DNA of 64,000 nucleotides, from contig NZ_JAGGOK010000069.1 of assembly GCF_018614615.1 (NCBI RefSeq), positions 124,001 through 188,000 of the forward strand, in the 5' to 3' direction. The notes beneath the pieces are model-generated. The model was given only the letters and a program-made list of their open reading frames with translations. It searched no databases and had not been told where the DNA came from. Position 1 is the stretch's first letter, and each line of letters opens with the position of its first letter. Source of the DNA: Streptomyces sp. ISL-100. GTDB taxonomy: Bacteria > Actinomycetota > Actinomycetes > Streptomycetales > Streptomycetaceae. Below are positions 16,845 to 26,009 of this stretch, one piece after another. The position numbers and the translations under genes are program-made.

Positions 16845-17201
16845 TTAGCTGAACGAGTCGCCGCAGGCGCAGGAGCCCGTGGCGTTCGGGTTGTCGATCG
16901 TGAAGCCCTGCTTCTCGATGGTGTCGACGAAGTCGATGGAGGCGCCGCCCAGGTACGGGGCGCTCATGCGGTCGGTGACGACCTTGACGCCGTCGAAGTC
17001 CTTGACGACGTCGCCGTCGAGCGAGCGCTCGTCGAAGAAGAGCTGGTACCGCAGGCCCGAGCAGCCACCGGGCTGGACGGCCACGCGCAGCGCCAGGTCC
17101 TCCCGGCCTTCCTGGTCCAGCAGGGCCTTGACCTTGGAGGCGGCGGCGTCGGACAGGAGAATGCCGTCGCTCACGGTGGTCTTGTCGTCCTGAACGGACA
17201 T
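16845..17201 (-). CDS. erpA: ErpA/IscA-type iron-sulfur cluster insertion protein
   Basis: 118-residue A-type carrier that hands Fe-S clusters to apo-enzymes. The three ligand cysteines are present: C47 in GGCSGL, and C111 and C113 in GSCACGDS. Length and spacing match the family. It is divergent from nadA, whose product needs a [4Fe-4S] cluster, and lies near the desulfurase-TusA fusion, which fits a role in local Fe-S supply. The mycobacterial orthologue also sits beside the ctaC/adenosine kinase genes. Confidence 0.93.
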   Translation of the reverse strand: MSVQDDKTTVSDGILLSDAAASKVKALLDQEGREDLALRVAVQPGGCSGLRYQLFFDERSLDGDVVKDFDGVKVVTDRMSAPYLGGASIDFVDTIEKQGFTIDNPNATGSCACGDSFS

Positions 17202-17352
17202 CTACATCTCTCCCGGGTTGTACGGACTGCTTGCCGACCTGTGCAACCGGCGCGGCCGCGGATTCATTCCAGGCCTGAGCGCCTGTCTTCCCATTCATGC
17301 TCGCACACACCCATCCACAGGGGCACGGCGCGCGTGGCAACGGGAATTCGTC

Positions 17353-17399
17353 ACATCGACGACATCGACATCGTCAAAGTGACATGAAGCGGTTATGAT
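17353..17399 (+). promoter_or_regulatory. nadA promoter region with repeated boxes
   Basis: Contains TATGAT (17394-17399) as a good -10. Upstream are ACATCGAC copies at 17353 and 17362, a related ACATCGTC at 17368, and the small inverted repeat GTCA-AAG-TGAC (17373-17383) where a -35 would lie. The repeats suggest a regulator site for NAD synthesis; the protein is not known. Confidence 0.5.
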
Positions 17400-17453
17400 A
17401 GATAACGTCAAATCGACGAAAAGCGTGTTCGCAGACAAGAAAGGGTGCGTGTC

Positions 17454-18632
17454 GTGACCACCGCCCAGCCACTGGATGTCCAGCCGTCGCCGCTCGCTCT
17501 GCTGCTGCTCGGCCGCGAGGCCGACGCCAAGAGCGAGCGGGGTGTCGACTGCCCCGGCGACCTGCCGTCGCCCTCCGACCCGGACCTGGTGGAGCGCGCC
17601 CGCGCCGCCAAGGAAAAGCTCGGGGACAAGGTCTTCATCCTCGGTCACCACTACCAGCGTGACGAGGTCATCCAGTTCGCCGATGTCACCGGGGACTCCT
17701 TCAAGCTGGCCAAGGACGCGGCCGCCAAGCCGGAGGCCGAGTACATCGTCTTCTGCGGCGTGCACTTCATGGCCGAGTCCGCGGACATTCTCACCTCCGA
17801 CGACCAGAAGGTCGTACTGCCCGACCTGGCGGCCGGCTGCTCGATGGCCGACATGGCCACCGCCGAGCAGGTCGCCGAGTGCTGGGACGTACTGACCGAG
17901 GCCGGAGTGGCCGAGCAGGTCGTGCCCGTCTCGTACATGAACTCCTCCGCCGACATCAAGGCGTTCACCGGCAAGCACGGCGGGACGATCTGTACGTCGT
18001 CGAACGCCAAGCGCGCGCTGGACTGGGCCTTCGAGCAGGGCGAGAAGGTTCTCTTCCTGCCCGACCAGCACCTGGGCCGCAACACCGCCGTGCGGGACAT
18101 GGGCATGTCGCTGGACGACTGCGTGCTCTACAACCCGCACAAGCCGAACGGCGGCCTGACCGTCGAGCAGCTGCGGAACGCGAAGATGATCCTGTGGCGC
18201 GGGCACTGCTCGGTGCACGGACGCTTCTCGGTCGAGTCCGTCAATGACGTACGCCAGCGCATCCCGGGCGTCAACGTCCTCGTGCACCCCGAGTGCAAGC
18301 ACGAGGTCGTGGCGGCAGCGGACTACGTCGGCTCGACGGAGTACATCATCAAGGCGCTGGAGGCGGCCCCGGCCGGCTCCAAGTGGGCCATCGGCACCGA
18401 GCTCAACCTGGTGCGCCGGCTCGCCAACCGGTTCGCGGCCGAGGACAAGGAAGTCGTCTTCCTCGACAAGACGGTCTGCTTCTGCTCGACCATGAACCGC
18501 ATCGACCTCCCGCACCTGGTGTGGACCCTGGAGTCGCTGGCCGAGGGCAACCTGGTCAACCGCATCGAGGTCGACCGCGAGACCGAGCAGTTCGCGAAGC
18601 TCGCGCTGGAGCGGATGCTGGCGCTGCCGTAG
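17454..18632 (+). CDS. nadA: Quinolinate synthase A
   Basis: Condenses iminoaspartate with dihydroxyacetone phosphate to quinolinate in de novo NAD synthesis, using a [4Fe-4S] cluster. Cluster cysteines are in FCGVHFMAE, HPECKHEV and VCFCSTMN, and the substrate motif GHHYQRDEV is intact. GTG 17454 was chosen over GTG 17445 because AAAGGG lies 8 nt before it. It has 392 residues. No nadB or nadC is next to it. Confidence 0.95.
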   Translation: MTTAQPLDVQPSPLALLLLGREADAKSERGVDCPGDLPSPSDPDLVERARAAKEKLGDKVFILGHHYQRDEVIQFADVTGDSFKLAKDAAAKPEAEYIVFCGVHFMAESADILTSDDQKVVLPDLAAGCSMADMATAEQVAECWDVLTEAGVAEQVVPVSYMNSSADIKAFTGKHGGTICTSSNAKRALDWAFEQGEKVLFLPDQHLGRNTAVRDMGMSLDDCVLYNPHKPNGGLTVEQLRNAKMILWRGHCSVHGRFSVESVNDVRQRIPGVNVLVHPECKHEVVAAADYVGSTEYIIKALEAAPAGSKWAIGTELNLVRRLANRFAAEDKEVVFLDKTVCFCSTMNRIDLPHLVWTLESLAEGNLVNRIEVDRETEQFAKLALERMLALP

Positions 18633-18657
18633 CCGCGTCTCCCGCTTCTTGTACGTC

Positions 18658-18698
18658 CAGGTAAGGGGCACCCCGCAATGCGGGGTGCCCCTTACCTG
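18658..18698 (+). terminator. Terminator after nadA
   Basis: Nearly continuous palindrome with 20-bp arms starting CAGGTAAGGGGC around a single central base, 25 nt past the nadA stop. Confidence 0.88.
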
Positions 18699-18812
18699 CG
18701 TTACCGGGTGCGGGGCTGTGGCTTACCTGCAACCGTTGGAGGCGATGAGTTCTGCGGCGCCCGGACGTCTACCACTGCACAAGGCCATCACCACCCCGGA
18801 AGGGTGAGGAAC

Positions 18813-19214
18813 ATGCAGTACATGATCCAGATGAACGTGCCTGCCGATGAGTGGGACGGCATGATGTCGTCGTTCTCCAAGGAAGACATGCTGGCGATGT
18901 TCGCGCACATGGACGCGCTCAACCAGGAGATCGGAGCGGCAGGCGAGCTGGTGGAGGCGCGCGGTCTCGGCGGCCCCGCGATGGTCAAGACCGTACGGGC
19001 GACGGACGACGGGCGGGCGAAGGTGACCGACGGGCCTGCGGCGCCCGGGCGGATCCTGGCCGGCTACTGGGTGGTCGACGTCAAAGACGAGGACCGGGCC
19101 CTGGAGATCGCCGCGCGGGCGTCGGCCTGTCCCGGCCCTGGCGGCAAGCCCGGAAACGATCCGGTCGAGGTGCACGCCATCCCCGAGGGACCGCCCGAGG
19201 TACCCGAAGACTGA
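18813..19214 (+). CDS. YCII-related (YciI-like) protein
   Basis: 133-residue ferredoxin-fold protein of the YCII family, often encoded beside ECF sigma factors but here alone. It opens with MQYMIQMNV (first strand) and has the family pattern GELVEARGL followed by VTDGPAAPGR and GYWVVDVKDEDRALEIA. GTGAGGA 4 nt before the ATG supports the start. Its enzymatic role is unknown. Confidence 0.82.
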   Translation: MQYMIQMNVPADEWDGMMSSFSKEDMLAMFAHMDALNQEIGAAGELVEARGLGGPAMVKTVRATDDGRAKVTDGPAAPGRILAGYWVVDVKDEDRALEIAARASACPGPGGKPGNDPVEVHAIPEGPPEVPED

Positions 19215-19221
19215 GAACGGG

Positions 19222-19262
19222 GCGAGCCCCGGCCCCCCTTGGTGAGGGGAGCCGGGGCTCGC
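19222..19262. terminator. Bidirectional terminator
   Basis: 12-bp arms GCGAGCCCCGGC/GCCGGGGCTCGC with additional inner C/G pairing, between the convergent YCII and RND genes. Confidence 0.85.
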
Positions 19263-19292
19263 TGCTGTGCGGAATCAGGTGGCGTACGCCGG

Positions 19293-22200
19293 TCAGACCT
19301 TCGCCGGCTCCGGCTCGTCCGAGGCGGAGTCCGCCTGGGCCCAGGCGCCCGCCTTCGCCGCGCGCTTGGTCGCCTTCTTCTTGGCGCGGCGCTCCTTGCG
19401 GAGCTCCACCATCGCGTACAGCGTCGGCACCAGGAGCAGCGTCAGCAGCGTCGAGGTGATCAGACCGCCGATCACCACGATCGCCAGCGGCTTCGAGATG
19501 AAGCCGCCCTCGCCGGTGATGCCCAGTGCCATCGGCAGCAGCGCGAAGATCGTCGCGAGTGCCGTCATCAGGATCGGCCGCAGGCGGTGACGCCCGCCCT
19601 CCAGGACCGCCTCGACGACGCCCAGGCCCTGGGCGCGGTACTGGTTGATCAGGTCGATCAGGACGATCGCGTTGGTGACCACGATGCCGATGAGCATCAG
19701 CATGCCGATCATCGCCGGTACGCCCATGGGCGTACCGGTGGCGAGCAGCAGGCCGATCGCGCCGGTCGCCGCGAACGGGATGGAGACCAGCAGGATCAGC
19801 GGCTGGACGAGCGAGCGGAACGTCGCGACCAGCAGCATGAAGACGATCGCGATGGCCGCCAGCATGGCCAGGCCGAGCTGGGCGAACGCCTCGTTCTGGT
19901 CGGAGGAGACGCCGCCGATCTCGACGCTCGCGCCCGCCGGCAGCTCCTTCTTCAGCTCGGTGATCTTCGTCTGGAGCGCGGCGGTCACCGCGCCCGTGTT
20001 GTCGGCGGTCGGCTTGGCCGTGATCGTCGCGGCGCGGGCGCCGTCGATCCGGGTCTTGGAGACCGGCCCGGCGACCAGCTTCACGTCGGCGATGTCGCCG
20101 AGCTTGACCTGGCCGAGGTTCAGCTTCTTCAGCTCGTCCATCGTGGTCGCCGGCCGGGCCGACTTCACGACGACCTCGCGTTCGGTGTCGCCGATGATCG
20201 CCTTGCCCGAGGTGGTGCCGCGCACCGCCTGGGTGACGGCCGCGCCGAGCGTGGCCTGGTTGAAGCCTGCCGCGGCCGCCTTGTCGTTGGCCTGGACGGA
20301 GATCCGCGGCACGCTCTGGGCCAGGTCGCTCTGTACGTCGGTGACGTCGTCGAGCTTGGCGATGGCGTCCCGTACCTGCTCCGACGCCTTCTTCAGCACC
20401 TCGCCGTCACCGGCCTTGACCACGACGCTCAGGTCCTGGCTGCCGAAGCCGCCACCCGCGCCGATCGTGGTGTCGCCGATGCCGTCGAGCTTGCCCAGTT
20501 CCTCGTCGATCCGCTTCTGGGTGGCCTCGGACTCGGAGGCGTCCTTGAGGGTCAGCTGGTACGTCGCCTGGTTGGCGCCCGTGCCTCCGCCGAAGGCGGC
20601 CGCGAAGCCCGAGGAGCCGACCGTGACCTGGTAGTCCTTGATCGTGTCGATCGAGTCGAGCGCCTTCTCGACCTTCAGGGCGGCCTCGTCGGCGGCCGCC
20701 AGGCTGGTGCCGGCCTTCAGCTCCTGGGTGACGGACAGGGTGTCCTGCTCGCCCTCGTCCAGGAAGTTGGTCTTCAGCAGCGGGGCCATGGCGAACGTAC
20801 CGATGAGAACGACGACCGCGATGGCCAGGCTCATCAGGCGGCGGCGGGTCGCGAAGCGCAGGACCGGGACGTACATCCGCTGGAGCGGGCTGCGCGCCGC
20901 CTTCTCCTCCGCCTTGCGGCGCAGCTCGGCTGCGTCTGCCGGGGCGGACACGCCCTCGGAACCCTTGGGCGGACGCAGGAACCAGTACGAGAAGACCGGC
21001 ACCACGGTCAGGGACACCAGCAGCGAGGCGAGCAGGGCCGCTGTGACGGTGAGGGAGAACGAGCCGAACAGCTGGCCCACCATGCCGCCGACGAGGCCGA
21101 TCGGCAGGAAGACGGCGACGGTGGTCAGCGTCGAGGCGGTGACCGCGCCGGCCACCTCCTTGACCGCGGTGATGATCGCCGAGTGGCGCTCCTCGCCGTA
21201 CGCCAGGTGACGCTTGATGTTCTCCAGGACCACGATCGAGTCGTCGACGACGCGGCCGATCGCGATGGTCAGCGCGCCGAGCGTGAGGACGTTCAGCGAC
21301 AGGTCGCGGGTCCACAGCACGATCAGCGCGAGGACGACCGACAGCGGGATGGAGATGGCGGTGACCAGCGTCGAGCGGACCGACGCGAGGAAGACCAGGA
21401 TGATGACGACGGCGAAGACCAGGCCGAGGGCGCCCTCGGTGGTCAGGCCGGAGATCGACTTGGAGACGGCCGGGCCCTGGTCGAAGACGACCGCGATCTC
21501 GCTGCCGGAGCCGAGACTGTCGCGCAGGTCGGGGAGCTTGTCCTTGACCGCGTCGGAGATGGCGACGGCGCTGCCGTCCTGGTCCATGGTGATGGCCAGG
21601 GACAGGCTGGGCTTGCCGTTGGTACGGGTGATGGAAACCGCGGTGGCGGGCTGCTCCTTGACGGTGGCTACGTCACCGAGGCGTACCGGCTTCGGCGGCT
21701 TGCCCTCACCCGTGGGCGTCGCGGTGACGCGCAGGTCCTCGATCTGCTTCAGCGACGTGTAGCCGCCGCCGACCTGGACCGTGCGGCTCTTGCCGTCCTC
21801 GGCGAAGGAACCGGCCGGGACGGTCGCGCCGCCCGCCTGGAGGGCCTGGCCGAGCGCGGCGGCGTTCAGGCCGGCCGCCGCGAGCTTCTTGTCGTCGGGG
21901 GTGACGGCGACCTGGAGGTCGCGCACACCGTCGATGGTGACCTGGCCGACGCCGTCGATGTCCTCGAGTACGGGGACTACGGAGTTCTCCAGCCGCTCGG
22001 CGAGCGCCTGCTGGTCCTGGCCGGAGGTCACGGCGAGCAGGACGGTCGGGATGTCGTCCGTCGAGCCGGCCACGACCTGGGGGTCGACGTCGTCGGGGAG
22101 CTGGGCGCGGGAGCGGTTCACGGCCTGCTGGACGTCGGCGACGAGCTGCTTGGTGTCGTTGCCGTAGTCGAACTGGGCCATGATCACGGCGTTGCCCTCG

Positions 22201-22457
22201 CTCGCCGTGGAGGTGACGCCGGTGATGCCGTCGACTGCCTTGATGGTGCTTTCGAGCGGTTCGACGACCTGCTTCTCGACCACATCGGGGGACGCGCCCT
22301 GGTACGGCGCCAGCACGGACACCATCGGGAACTCGATGGTGGGCAGCAGCTGTTGCTTGAGCTGCGGTATCGCGATGGCGCCGAAGACGATCGCGATGAT
22401 CGACATCAGACCGATCAGCGCCCGCTGAGCGAGGCTGAATCTGGACAGCCAGGACAT
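19293..22457 (-). CDS. RND-family (HAE1/AcrB-like) efflux transporter
   Basis: 1054-residue proton-driven exporter. There are twelve predicted helices in two homologous halves, each with one helix followed by a large extracytoplasmic porter loop and five more helices. Family marks include LLPTIEFPMVSV after helix 1, AIGRVVDDSIVVLENI (the proton-relay Asp pair) in helix 4, and GIVVTNAIVLIDLIN in the second half. The start is set at ATG 22457 (SWLSRFSLAQRA), where the family N-terminus begins; the in-frame extension upstream looks non-coding. No membrane-fusion partner is adjacent, so it probably works alone. The two-component pair lies just upstream on the same strand. Confidence 0.93.
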   Translation of the reverse strand: MSWLSRFSLAQRALIGLMSIIAIVFGAIAIPQLKQQLLPTIEFPMVSVLAPYQGASPDVVEKQVVEPLESTIKAVDGITGVTSTASEGNAVIMAQFDYGNDTKQLVADVQQAVNRSRAQLPDDVDPQVVAGSTDDIPTVLLAVTSGQDQQALAERLENSVVPVLEDIDGVGQVTIDGVRDLQVAVTPDDKKLAAAGLNAAALGQALQAGGATVPAGSFAEDGKSRTVQVGGGYTSLKQIEDLRVTATPTGEGKPPKPVRLGDVATVKEQPATAVSITRTNGKPSLSLAITMDQDGSAVAISDAVKDKLPDLRDSLGSGSEIAVVFDQGPAVSKSISGLTTEGALGLVFAVVIILVFLASVRSTLVTAISIPLSVVLALIVLWTRDLSLNVLTLGALTIAIGRVVDDSIVVLENIKRHLAYGEERHSAIITAVKEVAGAVTASTLTTVAVFLPIGLVGGMVGQLFGSFSLTVTAALLASLLVSLTVVPVFSYWFLRPPKGSEGVSAPADAAELRRKAEEKAARSPLQRMYVPVLRFATRRRLMSLAIAVVVLIGTFAMAPLLKTNFLDEGEQDTLSVTQELKAGTSLAAADEAALKVEKALDSIDTIKDYQVTVGSSGFAAAFGGGTGANQATYQLTLKDASESEATQKRIDEELGKLDGIGDTTIGAGGGFGSQDLSVVVKAGDGEVLKKASEQVRDAIAKLDDVTDVQSDLAQSVPRISVQANDKAAAAGFNQATLGAAVTQAVRGTTSGKAIIGDTEREVVVKSARPATTMDELKKLNLGQVKLGDIADVKLVAGPVSKTRIDGARAATITAKPTADNTGAVTAALQTKITELKKELPAGASVEIGGVSSDQNEAFAQLGLAMLAAIAIVFMLLVATFRSLVQPLILLVSIPFAATGAIGLLLATGTPMGVPAMIGMLMLIGIVVTNAIVLIDLINQYRAQGLGVVEAVLEGGRHRLRPILMTALATIFALLPMALGITGEGGFISKPLAIVVIGGLITSTLLTLLLVPTLYAMVELRKERRAKKKATKRAAKAGAWAQADSASDEPEPAKV

Positions 22458-22608
22458 GGGTGGTCTCTCTTCTGTGGCGTGCGAGGCAGGAGAGGCAGTC
22501 GAGCGCGCCCCGTTTATACGATCAGCCACACGGGGAGGGCGATTCCTCGCTCCCAGGTCCCTTTCTTATGCGGCGCATACCGCGTCTGGAGTACGCGCCG
22601 CTACACCT

Positions 22609-23328
22609 TCACTCCACCCTCGGCCGTACGAGGCCCGATTCATACGCGATTACCACCAATTGGGCGCGGTCGCGCGCCCCGAGCTTCGCCATCGCCCGGT
22701 TCACATGGGTCTTGACGGTGAGCGGGCTGACGACCAGCTGTTCGGCGATCTCGTCGTTGGAGTGGCCGCCCGCGACCTGGACGAGGACCTCGCGCTCGCG
22801 CACGGTCAGTGCCGAAAGCCGTTCGGTGCGGGCCGCCGCGGCTTCGTCGTCGTCCGCGGTGCCGCCTTGCCCAAGGGCACTCGCCTGCTTCAAGAACGTG
22901 GCGATCAGGCCCGTCGTCGCCACGGGCGAAAGCAGCGCCTCACCGGCCGCGACGATACGGATGGCGTTCAGCAGCTCGTCCGGCTCCGCGCCCTTACCGA
23001 GGAAGCCGGAGGCACCGGCGCGCAGCGACTGCACGACGTACTCGTCGACCTCGAAGGTCGTCAGCATGACGACGCGCACGGCGGACAGTTCCGGGTCTTC
23101 GCTGATCATGCGGGTGGCGGCGAGGCCGTCCGTACCCGGCATGCGGATGTCCATCAGGACGACGTCGACGCCGAGCGAGCGGGCGAGTTCGACGGCCTCG
23201 GCGCCGTCCGCGGCCTCGCCGACGACCTCCATGTCCGGCTCGGAGTCGACCAGGACACGGAACGCGCTGCGCAGAAGCGCCTGGTCGTCGGCGAGCAGCA
23301 CCCTGATGCTGCTCGTGGCCGTCGTCAT
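22609..23328 (-). CDS. NarL/LuxR-family response regulator
   Basis: 239 residues: receiver domain with phospho-acceptor D60 (VDVVLMDIRMPG), acidic pair DD near 14-15, and conserved Lys in GFLGKG. A LuxR helix-turn-helix follows (LTVREREVLVQVAGG...SPLTVKTHVNRAMAKL) at about 165-225. It overlaps the kinase gene upstream by 4 bp, so the two form a cognate pair. Likely targets are the downstream RND gene or envelope genes, which is inference. Confidence 0.95.
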   Translation of the reverse strand: MTTATSSIRVLLADDQALLRSAFRVLVDSEPDMEVVGEAADGAEAVELARSLGVDVVLMDIRMPGTDGLAATRMISEDPELSAVRVVMLTTFEVDEYVVQSLRAGASGFLGKGAEPDELLNAIRIVAAGEALLSPVATTGLIATFLKQASALGQGGTADDDEAAAARTERLSALTVREREVLVQVAGGHSNDEIAEQLVVSPLTVKTHVNRAMAKLGARDRAQLVVIAYESGLVRPRVE

Positions 23329-24596
23329 GCGGTCTCCACCGTGTTCTCCACTGTGCTCTCCCCCGTGTTGTCCCCCGTGCGCGCCTTGAACGGCAGGATC
23401 GCATGTACGCGAAAGCCGCCGCCGTAGCGGGGCCCCGTCGTCAGGGTCCCCCCGAGTGCGCTCACGCGCTCGCGCATGCCGAGGAGGCCGTGGCCGCCAC
23501 CCTCAGACACGTCGCCCGCGCTCTCCGTCCCCCCACCGTTGTCGATCACGGTGACTTCGGCGGACGAGCCGACGCGGACCACGCTGACCTCGGCCTTGGC
23601 GTGCGCGCCCGCGTGCTTCTGGACGTTGGTCAGGGCCTCCTGGATGATCCGGTACGCCGCGAGGTCGACGGCGGCGGGCAGCGGCGCCGCGACCTCCTTG
23701 TCGGGCCTGGCGACCTCCACCGGGAGGCCCGCGTGCCGGAAGGTGTCCAGGAGCTGGTCGAGCACGCCGAGACCGGGGGCGGGTTCGGTCGGGGCCTCGG
23801 GGTCGCCGCTCTGGCGGAGCAGGCCGACGGTGGCGCGCAGCTCGTTCAGCGCGGAGCGGCTGGCCTCCCGTACATGCGCGAGGGCTTCCTTGGCCTGGTC
23901 GGGGCGCTTGTCCATGACGTGGGCCGCGACGCCCGCCTGGACGTTGACCAGCGCGATGTGGTGGGCGACGACGTCGTGAAGATCGCGGGCGATGCGCAGG
24001 CGCTCCTCCGCGACGCGGCGGCGGGCCTCTTCCTCGCGGGTCCTCTCCGCTCGCTCGGCGCGCTCGCGGATGGCGTCGACGAAGGCCCGGCGGCTGCGTA
24101 CGGCGTCACCGGCGGTCGCCCCGATCCCCGTCCACGCGAAGATCCCGAGGTTCTCCTGGGAGTACCAGGGGCCGCTGCCGAAGCACATCGCGGCGGCGGT
24201 CAGGCCGGTCATCGTCAGCAGGCCGACGCGCCAGGTGGTGGGGCGGTCGGTGCGGGAGGCGACCGTGTAGAGCGCGATGACGGCGCTCACCACTGGGGCC
24301 GGCGGGTCGCCCGCGACGAGCTCGGCGACCGTGACGACGCCGGTGAAGGCGAGAACGGCCATGGGCCTGCGGCGGCGGAAAACCAGGGCGGCGGAGCCGA
24401 GCACCATTAGGACGATGCTGCGGAGTCCGGGGGTCCGGGTGCCGAAGGTCGGGCCGTTGGGGCCGCCGTGCGGGTCGGCGAAGGAGCCGATCACGATCGT
24501 CACCAGGACGCCGAGCGCCAGAGCGGCGTCCAGGGCGAGGGGATGTGCGCGGAGCCAGCACCGGGAGCGGGTGAATCCCGTACCGAGGGCAGTCAT
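23325..24596 (-). CDS. DesK/NarX-type sensor histidine kinase
   Basis: About 423 residues with five to six N-terminal membrane helices and almost no sensor domain, then a HisKA_3 dimerisation domain with the phosphorylated histidine H207 in ARDLHDVVAHH, and an HATPase with GHGLLGMRERV. Membrane-embedded sensing is the usual mode of this class. ATG 24596 is preferred; TTG 24605 is in frame, and neither has a good ribosome site. Translation is coupled to the regulator downstream. Confidence 0.93.
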   Translation of the reverse strand: MTALGTGFTRSRCWLRAHPLALDAALALGVLVTIVIGSFADPHGGPNGPTFGTRTPGLRSIVLMVLGSAALVFRRRRPMAVLAFTGVVTVAELVAGDPPAPVVSAVIALYTVASRTDRPTTWRVGLLTMTGLTAAAMCFGSGPWYSQENLGIFAWTGIGATAGDAVRSRRAFVDAIRERAERAERTREEEARRRVAEERLRIARDLHDVVAHHIALVNVQAGVAAHVMDKRPDQAKEALAHVREASRSALNELRATVGLLRQSGDPEAPTEPAPGLGVLDQLLDTFRHAGLPVEVARPDKEVAAPLPAAVDLAAYRIIQEALTNVQKHAGAHAKAEVSVVRVGSSAEVTVIDNGGGTESAGDVSEGGGHGLLGMRERVSALGGTLTTGPRYGGGFRVHAILPFKARTGDNTGESTVENTVETA

Positions 24597-24656
24597 GTCA
24601 CGCAACGGTACGGCGTTCGGGTGGACGGGGCCGCTGTGCGGACGGTCAGCCGGGGA

Positions 24657-24935
24657 TCAACCGGGGATCAAGCCGTCGCCGGCGAGCATTTCGCGGACCT
24701 CTTCCAGCGTCGCGTCCTCGGACGGGAGGATCAGCTCGGACGGTTCGAGGGATTCGTCCGGCAGCGGCTCCCCGAAGCGGCGTACCGCGTCGAGGAGCGC
24801 ACCGAGCGTCCTCCGGAAGCCGGACTCATCCCCGCTCTCCATTTCGGCGAGCAGTTCGTCGTCCAGCTTGTTCAGCTCGGTGAAGTGGCTGTCGGCCACC
24901 TTCACCTGGCCCTCCCCCATGATCCGTACGATCAC
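24657..24935 (-). CDS. PspA-associated protein PspAA
   Basis: 92-residue acidic protein with the PspAA pattern MIVRIMGEGQVKV and FTELNKLDDEL. Found with pspA in actinobacteria and thought to modulate it. It lies 33 bp downstream of pspA on the same strand, so the two are co-transcribed. Confidence 0.85.
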   Translation of the reverse strand: MIVRIMGEGQVKVADSHFTELNKLDDELLAEMESGDESGFRRTLGALLDAVRRFGEPLPDESLEPSELILPSEDATLEEVREMLAGDGLIPG

Positions 24936-24968
24936 GACGTGCTCCTTCGCGGAGTGCGGCGGCCCGGA

Positions 24969-25760
24969 CTACTGCTTGTCGAACTTGTGCTGGGTCTGCG
25001 GCGCCTGCGTCCCGTCCTGCGAGCCGCCTTCGAGCGCCTGCTGCTGCGCCGCCGGACCGCCCGCCAGCTCGGCCTTCATGCGCTGCAGCTCCAGCTCTAC
25101 ATCTGTACCACCGGAGATGCGGTCCAGCTCGGCGGTGATGTCGTCCTTCGCCATCCCGGTCGGGTCGTCCAGGGCGCCGGACGCCATCAGCTCGTCGATC
25201 GCGCCGGCCCGCGCCTGGAGCTGCGCGGTCTTGTCCTCGGCCCGCTGGATCGCCAGGCCGACGTCGCCCATCTCCTCGGAGATGCCCGAGAAGGCCTCGC
25301 CGATCCGGGTCTGCGCCTGCGCGGCGGTGTAGGTCGCCTTGATGGTCTCCTTCTTCGTACGGAAGGCGTCGACCTTGGCCTGGAGGCGCTGCGCGGCGAG
25401 CGTCAGCTTCTCCTCCTCGCCCTGGAGCGTCTGGTGCTGCGTCTCCAGGTCGGTGACCTGCTGCTGCAACGCGGCACGGCGGGACAGCGCCTCGCGGGCG
25501 AGGTCCTCCCGGCCGAGCGCGAGCGCCTTGCGTCCCTGATCCTCCAGCTTGGAGGACTGACCCTGCAGCTGGCTCAGCTGCAGTTCGAGCCGCTTGCGCG
25601 ACGTCGCCACGTCGGCGACACCGCGACGTACCTTCTGAAGCAGCTCAAGCTGTTTCTGGTACGAGTAATCGAGGGTCTCGCGCGGATCCTCGGCCCGGTC
25701 AAGGGCCTTGTTTGCCTTCGCGCGGAAGATCATCCCCATACGCTTCATGACACCGCTCAT
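24969..25760 (-). CDS. pspA: Phage shock protein A (PspA/IM30 family)
   Basis: 263 residues, almost entirely alpha-helical coiled coil (about 25-225), ESCRT-III-like. It opens with MKRMGMIFRAKANKALDRAEDP, whose amphipathic helix binds stressed membrane. A low-complexity Gln/Gly tail follows residue 230, as usual in Streptomyces. It protects the membrane under envelope stress. Co-transcribed with PspAA and close to the two-component pair and RND exporter. Confidence 0.94.
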   Translation of the reverse strand: MSGVMKRMGMIFRAKANKALDRAEDPRETLDYSYQKQLELLQKVRRGVADVATSRKRLELQLSQLQGQSSKLEDQGRKALALGREDLAREALSRRAALQQQVTDLETQHQTLQGEEEKLTLAAQRLQAKVDAFRTKKETIKATYTAAQAQTRIGEAFSGISEEMGDVGLAIQRAEDKTAQLQARAGAIDELMASGALDDPTGMAKDDITAELDRISGGTDVELELQRMKAELAGGPAAQQQALEGGSQDGTQAPQTQHKFDKQ

Positions 25761-26009
25761 GGGCTTCGCGCGCCCCCTTCTGACGGACTACGGACTCCAG
25801 CTCCAGCACTTGAACCCACACTACGGGCCCTGCATCCATTACCGCACTGTTCGCGGGCCGATGCGCTCCTCCTCCAGGACGACTACCGTCCGCCGGACTC
25901 CAGCTCAGGGAGTAGGTGACGGTCGATGACAGTCGGGGAAACGGACCGTTGCGGGATCGTTCCCCTGCGGGCCGGTGTCCATGCGCCGTACCCCGTACCC
26001 TTGGTCTTT

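Noticed and set aside
19239..22715. 1158-codon open frame antisense to the RND transporter
   Set aside because: Composition is Asp/Arg/Gly-rich with no domain; it mirrors a clear RND gene.
23325..24605. TTG start of the histidine kinase at 24605
   Set aside because: ATG 24596 is three codons later and neither has a ribosome site, so ATG was preferred.
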